From assembly GCA_017453245.1 (NCBI GenBank), contig JAFTKM010000026.1, positions 1 through 64,000 on the forward strand: a stretch of 64,000 nucleotides of DNA. The letters run 5' to 3'. The position numbers and the translations under genes are program-made. Position 1 is the first letter of the stretch. Each line of letters opens with the position of its first letter. The notes below the pieces were generated by a model. The model did not search any database. It was not told the DNA's origin and saw nothing but the letters and a program-made list of their open reading frames with translations. This document shows, piece after piece, positions 18,963 to 27,312 of the stretch. Origin of the DNA: Clostridia bacterium (GTDB taxonomy: Bacteria; Bacillota; Clostridia; Oscillospirales; CAG-272).

Positions 18963-19409
18963 TTATTCTTCTACAGTTACAGTGCCGTCTATGTCAACAG
19001 TTATTGTCATTCCGTCCTTAACATAGTCAAGGAACTCGTCACCGAGAGAATCGATAACCGGCATGGTTACGTCATCTACCCACACGTCAGCAAGCACTGC
19101 GCCTGCCGCAGCGAGAGAGTCGATAGGCTTGGAGAAGAGCATGCAAGCGGGCTGGCGCTTCATAGCGCAAGCACAGTAGAGAACGAGGCCGCCCGTGGTT
19201 GAGCCGATGGTCTGAGGGAGGCAAAGAGCCGTGCCTACCATCTGCTTGCCGTAGAGGTCGGGGTTGTTCTGGTCGCCGCAGGTTGCCTTCTTATCGCCAA
19301 ACTGGAGCGCCTTCTGGAAGGAAGCGAGAGTGTTAAGTCCGCCGTGAGAAACGAGAGCGGGAGCCTTTACCTCACCCTCGGCAATAACTCTGCCTTTAAA
19401 CTGTTTCAT
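18963..19409 (-). CDS. Aconitase X small (swivel) subunit, DUF126
   Basis: A 148-residue protein matching the swivelling domain of aconitase X (AcnX). It shows ATCGDQNNPDLYGKQMVGTA and the conserved GSTTGGLVLYCA. In characterised AcnX enzymes the small subunit pairs with a large DUF521 subunit to form an iron-sulphur dehydratase; known members act on cis-3-hydroxy-L-proline or mevalonate 5-phosphate. Its ATG overlaps the stop of the large-subunit gene (TAATG), so translation is coupled. The substrate here is unknown. Confidence 0.9.
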   Translation of the reverse strand: MKQFKGRVIAEGEVKAPALVSHGGLNTLASFQKALQFGDKKATCGDQNNPDLYGKQMVGTALCLPQTIGSTTGGLVLYCACAMKRQPACMLFSKPIDSLAAAGAVLADVWVDDVTMPVIDSLGDEFLDYVKDGMTITVDIDGTVTVEE

Positions 19410-20689
19410 TAGTTTTTACCTCCTGTGATCTCTGCAAGGATCTCGTCATCGGTGTAGTAGCGCGCGCTGGTGTAGGTGCGGAGCTTGTTGGACGAGGTGA
19501 TAACGGGCATACTCTTGCAAAGAGGATTGTTCATATACATAAGCGGACAGATGTAGGACGTGATAACGCCGGTTGCCTTGAGTCTGTCTCTAAACTCGGT
19601 CTTTCCGAACGCCTCGAGCACTGCGGGGGAGGCGGTGAATACGGTGGGGATAACCACCTTCTTGTTGCCGGACGCCTTGAGGCCTTCCTCGACGCGAACG
19701 GTCCAGGTCTTGAGCTGCTCAAGCGACATATGGGGGCAGCCCATAAAGCAGAGCTTGGGCTTAGCGTCCTTATTCTTCCAGATTACGGGATAGGAAGCCT
19801 TTACTCTCTCGAGCTCGGCATCGTCGATAACGTACTCCTGCGCTCCGTCAAGGATGAGTGACTGTCCAAACTGCTTTGCCTCGGGGGTAAGTCCGTCGAT
19901 GTGATAAAGACCGACCGCGCCGTTGGATGCGGTAGCCGCGCCGAAGTCCTTGAGGTAGGTGCAAGCGGCGTCGTCAAGCTCGTTGCCAAGCCACTTGTCA
20001 AGGCCGATAACGTATGGGACGTCCTCCATAACCTTCATACCGATCGCTGAGCCGAGAAGCTGAGCCTCGGGCTTCTTTTCGGTGTGGATTCTCACTACCC
20101 ACTTAGCGCGTCTTCCCTCTTCGGTAAGAAGTCCGAACTCGGGAACGTAGCCAACGATGGAGCCCATAAGGTCTATGATACCGGAGTTTCTGTTACATCT
20201 TGCGCCGAGGACGGAGTTTGCGTAAACAACCGCGGAGGACTCTGCCCAGGAGAGGACCTCGCCATACTTAGGCTTGTTGCCTACCTCGTCCATGTAGCAG
20301 GTACAGGTGAAGGAAGAGTCGGAGAGAAGGCCGAGCTTCTTAAGCTGCTCCTCGTACTCCTCCTGCTTTGTGTACATCGCGAGGTTGAATATAGCCTTCT
20401 GAAGAAGGTTTGCGGGTACGTTCTTGTCGATGGGACGGGGGTCAACGGTAAACTTCTGACCCGAGGTCACTCCTGCCTCGAGGAGCTGGTCCATAAGCTC
20501 GTAAACTGCGGTCATAGCCTTAAGGCCGAAGGAGGTTACGAGGTGATTGTATTTAGAGGTAACAGGCACCATTCTCTCTGCGCCGAAGATCTCGCCGTAC
20601 TTGACCATGGTCTTCATGACCTTAGCCATAGTCTCGCCCTTCGAGCCGTTAAGTATAGCCTGCTGTTCTTCGTTTAAAAGCATTGCCAT
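19409..20689 (-). CDS. Aconitase X catalytic subunit, DUF521
   Basis: A 426-residue large subunit of an AcnX-type dehydratase. Family segments visible: LNEEQQAILNG at the start, YANSVLGARCNRNSG in the middle and FMGCPHMSLEQL near residue 315. Cysteines in CTCYMDE, GARC, GCPH and ICPL are candidates for the iron-sulphur ligands. The ATG at 20689 is chosen because AAGGAG lies 9 nt upstream; a longer frame from 20755 starts inside the promoter. No proline racemase or mevalonate gene is nearby to identify the substrate. Confidence 0.9.
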   Translation of the reverse strand: MAMLLNEEQQAILNGSKGETMAKVMKTMVKYGEIFGAERMVPVTSKYNHLVTSFGLKAMTAVYELMDQLLEAGVTSGQKFTVDPRPIDKNVPANLLQKAIFNLAMYTKQEEYEEQLKKLGLLSDSSFTCTCYMDEVGNKPKYGEVLSWAESSAVVYANSVLGARCNRNSGIIDLMGSIVGYVPEFGLLTEEGRRAKWVVRIHTEKKPEAQLLGSAIGMKVMEDVPYVIGLDKWLGNELDDAACTYLKDFGAATASNGAVGLYHIDGLTPEAKQFGQSLILDGAQEYVIDDAELERVKASYPVIWKNKDAKPKLCFMGCPHMSLEQLKTWTVRVEEGLKASGNKKVVIPTVFTASPAVLEAFGKTEFRDRLKATGVITSYICPLMYMNNPLCKSMPVITSSNKLRTYTSARYYTDDEILAEITGGKN

Positions 20690-20726
20690 AGCGGATTTCT
20701 CCTTATTTAAAAGATTTGTTTTCTTT

Positions 20727-20755
20727 ATTTTAGCACATATTTTTAAAATATGCAA
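20727..20755 (-). promoter_or_regulatory. Promoter of the aconitase X genes
   Basis: Minus strand TTGCAT, 17-nt spacer, TAAAAT, in the short gap after the exonuclease III stop codon. Confidence 0.55.
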
Positions 20756-20759
20756 CCCC

Positions 20760-21506
20760 TTATTTTATTTCGAGCATTACGGGACAGTGGTCGCTTCCCA
20801 TTACGTCGGTCAGTATCTCTGCGGAGGAAACGCGGGGCATGAGTCTGTCCGAGACGAGGAAGTAGTCGATACGCCAGCCCGCGTTGTTCTCGCGCGCCCT
20901 AAAGCGATAGGACCACCAGGAGTACCTTATCTCGTCGGGGTGGAGGTGACGGAATGTGTCGGTGAAGCCTGCCGACAGAAGCTCCTCTATCTTGCCGCGC
21001 TCCTCATAGGAGAAGCCCGCGTTGCCGATATTGGCCTTGGCGTTTTTGAGGTCTATCTCGCTCCTTGCAACGTTGAGGTCTCCGCAGTAGATTACAGGCT
21101 TGACTTCGTCAAGGTCCGAGAGATACTCTCTCATATCGTCCTCAAACTCCATACGGTAGTCTATCCTCTTGAGGCCGTCCTGCGCGTTGGGCACGTAGGC
21201 GCACACAAGGTAGAAGTCCTCGTACTCAAGCGTGATTACTCTGCCCTCGTCAGCGTGCTTTCCGTCAATGCCGTAGCTGACCGAGATAGGCTCGCGCTTT
21301 GCGAAAACGGCGGTGCCGGAGTAGCCCTTCTTCTCGGCGCTGAACCAATAGGATCTGTAGCCCTCGGGCGAGAAGTCTGCCTGCCCCGGCTGCATCTTGG
21401 TCTCCTGCAAGCAGAAGAAGTCTGCGTCGAGCGACTCGAATATATCGGCGAATCCCTTGCCAAGCACAGCGCGGAATCCGTTTACGTTCCAGGAAATGAA
21501 TTTCAT
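20760..21506 (-). CDS. xth: Exodeoxyribonuclease III (AP endonuclease)
   Basis: A 248-residue DNA-repair nuclease that cuts at abasic sites and trims blocked 3' ends. It has the metal-binding Glu in CLQETK, SGTAVFAK, the catalytic YVPNA, GDLNVAR and the C-terminal GSDHCPV. WRIDYFLVS carries the usual Asp. Length is standard for the XthA/ExoA family. GAGGT precedes the ATG. It is upstream of the aconitase X genes on the same strand, but these have their own promoter. Confidence 0.95.
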   Translation of the reverse strand: MKFISWNVNGFRAVLGKGFADIFESLDADFFCLQETKMQPGQADFSPEGYRSYWFSAEKKGYSGTAVFAKREPISVSYGIDGKHADEGRVITLEYEDFYLVCAYVPNAQDGLKRIDYRMEFEDDMREYLSDLDEVKPVIYCGDLNVARSEIDLKNAKANIGNAGFSYEERGKIEELLSAGFTDTFRHLHPDEIRYSWWSYRFRARENNAGWRIDYFLVSDRLMPRVSSAEILTDVMGSDHCPVMLEIK

Positions 21507-21549
21507 GTTTTTTTACCTCATCTCTCTTGTTGTATATCTTTTCGCTAAG

Positions 21550-21763
21550 TTAAACCACGTCACCGTAATGTGACATCCCACGAACGCGAATGCGTTCTAT
21601 CTCACGCTTGGCTCTGCCAAGCATCTTACGGCACAAAGTGCCAGAACCTTCCCCTTTGGGGAAGGTGGATTTTGCGGAGCAAAAGACGGATGAGGTTGCG
21701 AAAAAGAACTTTATAGAAACCTCATCCACCACTCCGTGGTCCCCCTTCCCCAAAGGGGAAGGT
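21550..21763. repeat. Hairpin chain followed by CCTTCCC-type element, copy 2
   Basis: From 21550: hairpins GTCAC..GTGAC, GAACGC-gaat-GCGTTC, GCTTGGC-tct-GCCAAGC and GGCAC-aaa-GTGCC. From 21646: ACCTTCCCC..GGGGAAGGT, then a GGATGAGG/CCTCATCC spacer, then CCTTCCCC..GGGGAAGG, the same plan as at 9-151. Non-coding gap between exonuclease III and trmO. Confidence 0.75.
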
Positions 21764-21887
21764 CAAAAACCACTGCGCCTCTTTCCTATATATTTTAGCA
21801 TAAATATCCGCTTTTTTCAATAGAGGGTGGACTTTTCGCTTTGATTGTGGTAAAATTGAGGTAATAAAACACACTTCGGAGAAACAA

Positions 21888-22553
21888 ATGAAGATAATCG
21901 CTAAGATATACACCGAGTTTGACGAGAAGTTCGGCATACCGAGACAAAGCGGTCTTGTCAAAGAGACGGTCGGCAAAATAGTATTTGAGCCCGAGTACAG
22001 AAACCCTGAGGCACTCAGGGGCATTGAGGGGTACTCACACCTTTGGCTCTTGTGGCAGTTTTCTGAGGCGGTGAGGGAGGATTGGTCGCCGACTGTAAGA
22101 CCCCCGAGGCTCGGCGGCAACAAGAGAATGGGCGTTTTTGCTACCCGCTCGCCGTATAGACCTAACTCCATCGGTCTCTCATCGGTCAGACTCCTTGAGG
22201 TAAAAGAAACAAAAAACGAGGGGACCGTCCTTATCGTTGGCGGCGCGGATATTCTCTCGGGCACACCTATCTATGACGTCAAGCCCTACCTTGCCTACAC
22301 CGACAGCCATCCCGATGCGATAGGCGGCTTTGCAGACGAGGTCCTCGGGTATGAGATAGAGGTCGAGCTCTCCGAGGAGGTGCGCGAGGTCCTGACAGAC
22401 GAGGAGGCGAAAAAGCTCGTAGCCATCCTTCGGGAGGACCCCCGTCCGTCATATAAGAGCGAGGACGAGAAGATATACGGAATGAAATTTTCCGGTAAGG
22501 AAATTAAATTTAAGCACGAAAATTGTAAGCTTTTAGTTACAAACATCGAGTAA
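21888..22553 (+). CDS. trmO: tRNA (adenine37-N6)-methyltransferase TrmO
   Basis: A 221-residue protein of the TsaA/YaeB/UPF0066 family. The characterised member, TrmO, transfers a methyl group from S-adenosylmethionine to N6-threonylcarbamoyladenosine 37 of tRNA-Thr. Signature segments are IEGYSHLWLLW, RPPRLGGNKRMGVFATRSPYRPN split by the beta-barrel strands, and DVKPYLAYTDS. A C-terminal extension (about 150-221) is also usual. GGAG precedes the ATG. It is a single gene here. Confidence 0.92.
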   Translation: MKIIAKIYTEFDEKFGIPRQSGLVKETVGKIVFEPEYRNPEALRGIEGYSHLWLLWQFSEAVREDWSPTVRPPRLGGNKRMGVFATRSPYRPNSIGLSSVRLLEVKETKNEGTVLIVGGADILSGTPIYDVKPYLAYTDSHPDAIGGFADEVLGYEIEVELSEEVREVLTDEEAKKLVAILREDPRPSYKSEDEKIYGMKFSGKEIKFKHENCKLLVTNIE

Positions 22554-22652
22554 AACTCTCGTGCAACCAAAAGTTGCGCAAATTGACAAGCAAGATGTAT
22601 AGACCATTTTCTCTCTATGTGATAGTATAAAAGCACAGAAAGGCGGTGCAAT

Positions 22653-23525
22653 ATGAACAAGACTAATCTACCTAACAATCTATATGAAATAAGAAGAGGA
22701 GCAGGTCTTTCCCAAGAGGAGTTTGCCGAGAAGCTCGGCGTCTCAAGGCAAGCGGTCTCCAAGTGGGAAAGAGGCGAGGCATACCCCGATACCGAGAATC
22801 TTATAGTGATATCCGAGATGTTCGGTGTGACTATCGACGAGCTCTTAAAATCGGAAAATATCGGCTCTGACACCAAGGGCGAAAAAGCCGAGGAAAACAG
22901 CGATGAGGAGCCCGTCGACGGGTCCTTCCGCGTAAAGGTCGGCGATAAGGTAAACTTAAATCTCAGCGGCGAAATTACCGTTGACGATGACGAAACCAAG
23001 GTTAAGATAGACCTCGATAAGGGTGACATTCTTGTCGACGACGAGGACGGTCAGGTCAAGGTCAATCTCGGAAAGAGCGGAATCGTAGTCAACTCGGATG
23101 ACGGAGTTAAGGTTAAGCTCGGCAAGGGCGGAATCGTAATCAATGAGGACGATGACGATGATGATTTCGACGATGACGACGAGGAGGATAAGGCTCGCAA
23201 GGCCAGTAAGCTCTCCATCCTCTACAAGATACCCTACCCGATTGTCGCGACTATCGCATTCCTCGCCATCGGACTCCTGGCAGACGGCTGGTATTGGGCT
23301 TGGACTCTGTTTATGACTATCCCCCTCTACTATTCCCTGCTCGACTCGATAAGAAAAAAGCGCTTCACCGAGTTTGCATACCCCGTTTTCACGGCATTTC
23401 TCTACTGCCTCTTCGGTATGCTCTTTACGTGGTGGCACCCCGGCTGGCTTATCTTCGTGACTATCCCCGTGTATTATCCCATAGCCGAGGGAATTGATAG
23501 GTATATAAGGAATAAGAACAATTAA
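22653..23525 (+). CDS. Membrane-anchored XRE regulator with acidic beta repeats
   Basis: A 290-residue protein in three parts. Residues 1-65 are a Cro/C1-type helix-turn-helix (LSQEEFAEKLGVSRQAVSKWE). Residues about 90-165 are short beta repeats of about 18 residues (VKVNLGKSGIVVNSDDG, VKVKLGKGGIVINEDD), then an Asp/Glu run at about 166-183. Residues about 195-285 hold three or four hydrophobic helices rich in Trp (FTWWHPGWLIF). DNA binding from the membrane, with the acidic beta segment between, suggests sensing of metal ions or envelope state; this is inference. AAAGGCGG precedes the ATG. Confidence 0.8.
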   Translation: MNKTNLPNNLYEIRRGAGLSQEEFAEKLGVSRQAVSKWERGEAYPDTENLIVISEMFGVTIDELLKSENIGSDTKGEKAEENSDEEPVDGSFRVKVGDKVNLNLSGEITVDDDETKVKIDLDKGDILVDDEDGQVKVNLGKSGIVVNSDDGVKVKLGKGGIVINEDDDDDDFDDDDEEDKARKASKLSILYKIPYPIVATIAFLAIGLLADGWYWAWTLFMTIPLYYSLLDSIRKKRFTEFAYPVFTAFLYCLFGMLFTWWHPGWLIFVTIPVYYPIAEGIDRYIRNKNN

Positions 23526-23567
23526 ATAAAAACAGAGCAAGAATCAAAGGTACTAAAATAATCTAAA

Positions 23568-23616
23568 AAGCGGACGTGCGCCAAGAAATCTCATTAACTC
23601 TTGACATACGTCCGCC
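23568..23616 (-). terminator. Terminator of the toxin-antitoxin operon
   Basis: An 8-bp stem GCGGACGT/ACGTCCGC (23570-23577 with 23608-23615) with a long loop, followed on the minus strand by TTTTTAG. Confidence 0.6.
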
Positions 23617-23691
23617 TAAATTTTCCAGTCGTTTGTATTAAGATGCGGCATATATCAAATATGACAATTACCGTCAAATTTATAAAAGTTT

Positions 23692-24330
23692 TTATTCTTC
23701 AAACAAATCTTCTATATTACAACCAAGCGTTTTGGATAATCTAAACAATATATCTGCTTGTGCTTTATTAATATCATTGTGGCGTTGTTCGTACATTTGT
23801 ATATTACGAATTGACACTTCTGCTTTATCAGCAAGTTGCTTTTGAGATAATCCTGCCGCAGTACGGATTCTTTTAAGATTTGTTTCCTTCTTATGAGAGT
23901 TAATATATTCGTCCGCAACCAAGAAAAACTTTGTAATATCTGCTTCGTGAAGAGTATTGTATAACGCCAAAACCTTTTCAATAGGGAAGGCTTTGTTTAT
24001 GTTAAAGAAAGAAGTTGCTTTATAATTTTGATATTGCGCTAAAGCCCAACCTGCCCAATAAAATTCGGATCGGCTAAAAAACGGCTTCGGCGCAAGTAGT
24101 TTACCATTGGATGCAGTAGTGTTTACAACGTGGTCTAACAAATCTATTGCAGAATATCCTGCTAAAAATCTTGGATTGCCTTTTTCTATTTGTTTTGCCA
24201 CTTCGGAAGAAGCAAAAATATTCCAATATACTTTTGGCTCATACCCACAAGCGACTGCATATTCGAACATTGTGCCAATATTTGTAGCAACGCTATCTAA
24301 ATATCTAACGTCATAAGATTTTATCGCCAT
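23692..24330 (-). CDS. Antitoxin of the DUF3990 pair, C-terminal HTH
   Basis: A 212-residue protein. Residues 1-145 form a helical domain typical of partners of DUF3990-type toxins (YDVRYLDSVATNIGTMFEYA, SRSEFYWAGWALAQYQ). Residues about 148-212 are a Cro/C1 helix-turn-helix (LSQKQLADKAEVSIRNIQMYE). The start lies inside the toxin gene (20-nt overlap), a tight toxin-first operon. The HTH probably binds the palindromes at 25009-25070 for autorepression while the N-terminal domain binds the toxin; both are inferences from the gene order. AT-rich compared with flanking core genes, suggesting transfer. Confidence 0.8.
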   Translation of the reverse strand: MAIKSYDVRYLDSVATNIGTMFEYAVACGYEPKVYWNIFASSEVAKQIEKGNPRFLAGYSAIDLLDHVVNTTASNGKLLAPKPFFSRSEFYWAGWALAQYQNYKATSFFNINKAFPIEKVLALYNTLHEADITKFFLVADEYINSHKKETNLKRIRTAAGLSQKQLADKAEVSIRNIQMYEQRHNDINKAQADILFRLSKTLGCNIEDLFEE

Positions 24331-24982
24331 TTTTAAGCCTCTTTCTAATAATATCCATCACAAATAAGCCGTCAGACACCAAGTTTTGTCTATAACCACT
24401 TAAATAAGTTTCTCTTGCTTTTTTATCACGGCTAACACGTTTTACGTAATATTCCTTACATTCGGCTAATTCATAGCTTATATATTTTACCGTATCAAAC
24501 GCTTTTTTAGACTTTAATACGATTTGAATACCCAATTCACCTAAACGCATAGCTTCAGCAAGTTGCTCAACGGAAATCGTGTTGTTTATAAAGTCTTTTG
24601 CAAAGCTGAAATAAGAGTCATCTGCACGATAGCCTATAATTACGTCATATTCTTCCACGTCAACGTAAAAGTTTTCTAATATATATTCTTTTGCTTGTGC
24701 GGAAATAGGGGTATTAACGTCAAATGTTCTAAACTTCAATAAAAGCGCCATCCAATTAAGGATAGAGTATTTTTCTTCTCTTAAATCTAAAACTTTGTAT
24801 TCACTTAAATCAATCTCATATTGATTAGCATATCCGTTCGTTTCATTATTAGAACAAGCCCATTCTTTTGCAAGTTCAACGTTTTCAGTACAGTAAAAAC
24901 CAAACCCGTAATCATTCTTCTTATTGCCCTTACCAAATTCGGGTTTTTCAATAATATCTTTTGAACCGTGATAAATAATCAT
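24311..24982 (-). CDS. DUF3990-type ADP-ribosyltransferase-like toxin
   Basis: A 223-residue protein. The N-terminus has the pattern of DUF3990 proteins: IIYHGSKDIIEKPEF, then YGFGFYCTENVELAKEWAC. This resembles the H-Y-[E] class of ADP-ribosyltransferase folds, where the first His and the Y/F-rich strand bind NAD. EEYDVIIGYRADDSYF and LGIQIVLKS follow as in the family. The likely role is the toxin of a type II toxin-antitoxin module; the cellular target is unknown. It is the first gene of the operon, with a consensus promoter and two operator-like palindromes upstream. Confidence 0.8.
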   Translation of the reverse strand: MIIYHGSKDIIEKPEFGKGNKKNDYGFGFYCTENVELAKEWACSNNETNGYANQYEIDLSEYKVLDLREEKYSILNWMALLLKFRTFDVNTPISAQAKEYILENFYVDVEEYDVIIGYRADDSYFSFAKDFINNTISVEQLAEAMRLGELGIQIVLKSKKAFDTVKYISYELAECKEYYVKRVSRDKKARETYLSGYRQNLVSDGLFVMDIIRKRLKNGDKIL

Positions 24983-25005
24983 AATACTTCACCATCCTTG
25001 CCAAC

Positions 25006-25070
25006 ATTATATCATTAAAATGTCATCTTGTCAATATATTATGCCTCAAAAAATATCATTAAAATGATAT
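25006..25070 (-). promoter_or_regulatory. Promoter and two operators of the toxin-antitoxin operon
   Basis: Minus strand TTGACA (25029-25034), 17-nt spacer, TATAAT (25006-25011). A palindrome ATATCATT-aa-AATGATAT lies at 25053-25070 and a near copy at 25009-25026 covers the spacer and -10 box. Their centres are 44 bp apart, about four helical turns, which fits cooperative binding by the HTH antitoxin. Confidence 0.75.
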
Positions 25071-25084
25071 ATTTTTTATAAAAG

Positions 25085-25120
25085 AAAAAGAACTCGGATT
25101 TTTTCATCCAAGTTCTGATT
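25085..25120 (-). terminator. Terminator of the rimO-pgsA operon
   Basis: A 10-bp stem (25089-25098 with 25107-25116, one mismatch) followed on the minus strand by TTTTTCTTTT. Confidence 0.7.
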
Positions 25121-25196
25121 TTCTTTTTATCCATAGCTCTTTGCAAGGATGCACCGCTCATATGAAAATCACCTTTCGAACGATGTACTGTTTTTA

Positions 25197-25370
25197 GTGA
25201 AGTTTTTGCTACCGCAAAAGTGAAGTTGTGCCATACACAGTGAAGTTGCTCACCTGAGGCTCGCAGTGAAGTTAAGTTTGCCCACTTTGCCTAAGAGGCA
25301 AAACTTCACGTGTCGAAGATAACTTCACTTGCCTACGGGGCAAACTTAGTCGAGCGTGTAAGACACGCTC
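25197..25370. repeat. Hairpin-chain element, GTGAAGTT family, copy B
   Basis: Four GTGAAGTT linkers (25197, 25220, 25240, 25266) then two complementary AACTTCAC linkers (25302, 25321) with hairpins between. Compared with copy A at 6879-7095 several stems have changed on both arms together, for example ATGC-tat-GCAT against GTGcCataCAC, and one right-hand hairpin is missing. It ends in GAGCGTG..CACGCTC at the pgsA stop codon. Confidence 0.85.
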
Positions 25371-25959
25371 AATCCATACTGAGGTGCGGCATATACGCCT
25401 TGAGGTAATCCCATCCCGAGAAGAGGGTGGTGAATGCCATTATACCCATGCATACGTAGGAGAGGATATGATTCTCGTTGAAGAAAGGAATGAGGGGCTC
25501 GAGGAGAATGATTGCGGTGCCTGCCATCTGGGAGACGGTCTTGATCTTGCCGAGCATAGATGCCGCGACAACAATGCCGCTCTTACCCGCAACAACGAGA
25601 CGGAGCGAGGTAACACCGAGCTCACGAAGGAGGATAATAAGCACTACCCAAACGAAAACAAGAGCCTGAGTCTCTTCGCCTCTGAGCATCATCCAAACGA
25701 GGATGGCGATAGCCGAGCCGATAACCATAAACTTGTCAGCAAGGGGATCAATAAACTTACCAAAGTCGGTAACGAGATTATACTTTCTCGCAATCTTGCC
25801 GTCGAGCATATCGGTAAAACCGGTCAATGCGTAAACAATAGTAGGCACAATACAGCACCAAACGGGTATATCTCTCATAAAGAGCAATGTAGCAACAAAT
25901 ACGGGAACAAGCAAAGCGCGGATAAGCGACAATGTGTTCGGTACGTTCATCTTCTTCAT
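25369..25959 (-). CDS. pgsA: CDP-diacylglycerol-glycerol-3-phosphate phosphatidyltransferase
   Basis: A 196-residue membrane enzyme that makes phosphatidylglycerophosphate, the first committed step of phosphatidylglycerol and cardiolipin synthesis. The CDP-alcohol phosphotransferase motif DG-x2-AR-x8-G-x3-D-x3-D is complete (DGKIAR, then FGKFIDPLADK). Several hydrophobic helices follow. The ATG at 25959 is preferred, since GGAGG lies 5 nt upstream; an in-frame TTG at 25971 overlaps that site. It follows rimO closely, a conserved Bacillota arrangement. Confidence 0.95.
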   Translation of the reverse strand: MKKMNVPNTLSLIRALLVPVFVATLLFMRDIPVWCCIVPTIVYALTGFTDMLDGKIARKYNLVTDFGKFIDPLADKFMVIGSAIAILVWMMLRGEETQALVFVWVVLIILLRELGVTSLRLVVAGKSGIVVAASMLGKIKTVSQMAGTAIILLEPLIPFFNENHILSYVCMGIMAFTTLFSGWDYLKAYMPHLSMD

Positions 25960-25974
25960 AATGTCCTCCAAAAA

Positions 25975-27303
25975 TTAATTGATATCGTCACCGATAAGAT
26001 CGTAGTCAAGCGCCTCGGTGATCTTCACCTTAACGAAGTCACCGTAGGTGTATTTACCCTTCTCGGCTCTGAAGTATACCTTGCCGTCAACGTCGGGAGC
26101 GTCTGCCTCGGAGCGGCCGAAGTATATCTCCGCCACCGCATCGTATCCGTCGGTGATAACGGTGATCTCTCTGCCGATCTTACTGTTGTTGAGCTCCTCC
26201 GCGACGGTAAGCTGAGTCTGCATAAGGATATCGTATCTGTCCTGCTTTACCTGCTCGTCGATCTGGTCAGGCATCAGTGCGGCCTCGGTATCCTCCTCGG
26301 GCGAATAGGTAAACGCGCCGAAGCGGTCGAAGCGGGTTTCCTTGATAAACTCGCAAAGCTCGACGAAGTCCTCCTCACTCTCACCCGGGAAGCCGACCAT
26401 CGCGGTGGTGCGCAGAGTGATGTCGGGGACTCTCGCCCTGAGCTTTCTTATCGTGTCGATAATAAGCTCTTTTCCGCCGTGGCGGTTCATTCTTGTGAGC
26501 ACCGAGTCGGAGATGTGCTGGACGGGAATGTCCATATACTTAACGAGCCTCGGGTTGGAGTTAAACTCCTCGATAAGCTCGTCTGTGATCTTGTCGGGAT
26601 AGCAGTAAAGGAGTCTTATCCACGGAATCGAGGTATTTTTCGTGATTTCCCGAACGAGCGTTGCGAGCTTATACTCTCCGTAGAGGTCAAGGCCGTAGCG
26701 CGAGGTATCCTGAGCTATGAGATTAAGCTCCTTTACCCCTGCTCTGTCGAGCTCACACGCCTCGTGGACTATATCCTCGATGGTGCGGCTGCGGAGCTTA
26801 CCGCGGATAAGAGGTATCGCGCAGTACGTACAGCGGTTGTCACATCCCTCCGCGATCTTCAGATATGCGGTGTGAGGCGCGGTGGTGAGAATTCTTCCGC
26901 CGCCCAGAGGCGAGCTATTCTTGTCCTTAAAGGAGGTGTACTTCTCACCGCGCATTACGGCGCGGCAGGCCTCACCGATGTCCTCAAGACTTCCGACACC
27001 GATGATGGCGTCAAGCTCGGGGAGCTGTTCCATCACCTCTTCGCGGTATCTCTCAACAAGACAGCCCGTGGCGATAACGTGCTTACACTTGCCCCACTCC
27101 TTCAGCTCTGCGGCGTCGAGAATGTTGTCGATGGCCTCCTGCTTTGCGCTCTCGATAAAGCCGCAGGTATTGACTATCACGATCTCTGCCTCCTCGGGCT
27201 CGAAGGTGATCTCAAAGCCATCCTTGTATAAATTGTGAAGCATAACCTCGGTGTCAACAAGATTCTTGGAGCAGCCGAGGGAGATAAATGCAACCTTTGT
27301 CAT
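25975..27303 (-). CDS. rimO: Ribosomal protein S12 methylthiotransferase RimO
   Basis: A 442-residue radical-SAM enzyme that adds a methylthio group to Asp of ribosomal protein S12. Domains: N-terminal UPF0004 domain with three cluster cysteines (LGCSKN, NTCGF, TGCLVERY), radical-SAM core with CDNRCTYC around residue 150, and a C-terminal TRAM domain (about 370-440). ISLGCSKNLVD at the start distinguishes RimO from MiaB. pgsA follows after 15 nt. Confidence 0.96.
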   Translation of the reverse strand: MTKVAFISLGCSKNLVDTEVMLHNLYKDGFEITFEPEEAEIVIVNTCGFIESAKQEAIDNILDAAELKEWGKCKHVIATGCLVERYREEVMEQLPELDAIIGVGSLEDIGEACRAVMRGEKYTSFKDKNSSPLGGGRILTTAPHTAYLKIAEGCDNRCTYCAIPLIRGKLRSRTIEDIVHEACELDRAGVKELNLIAQDTSRYGLDLYGEYKLATLVREITKNTSIPWIRLLYCYPDKITDELIEEFNSNPRLVKYMDIPVQHISDSVLTRMNRHGGKELIIDTIRKLRARVPDITLRTTAMVGFPGESEEDFVELCEFIKETRFDRFGAFTYSPEEDTEAALMPDQIDEQVKQDRYDILMQTQLTVAEELNNSKIGREITVITDGYDAVAEIYFGRSEADAPDVDGKVYFRAEKGKYTYGDFVKVKITEALDYDLIGDDIN

Positions 27304-27312
27304 ATTTGTTCC

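Noticed and set aside
25384..27231. A 615-codon open frame antisense to pgsA-rimO
   Set aside because: Both sense genes are clear by motif; the antisense product has no hydrophobic or domain pattern of its own.
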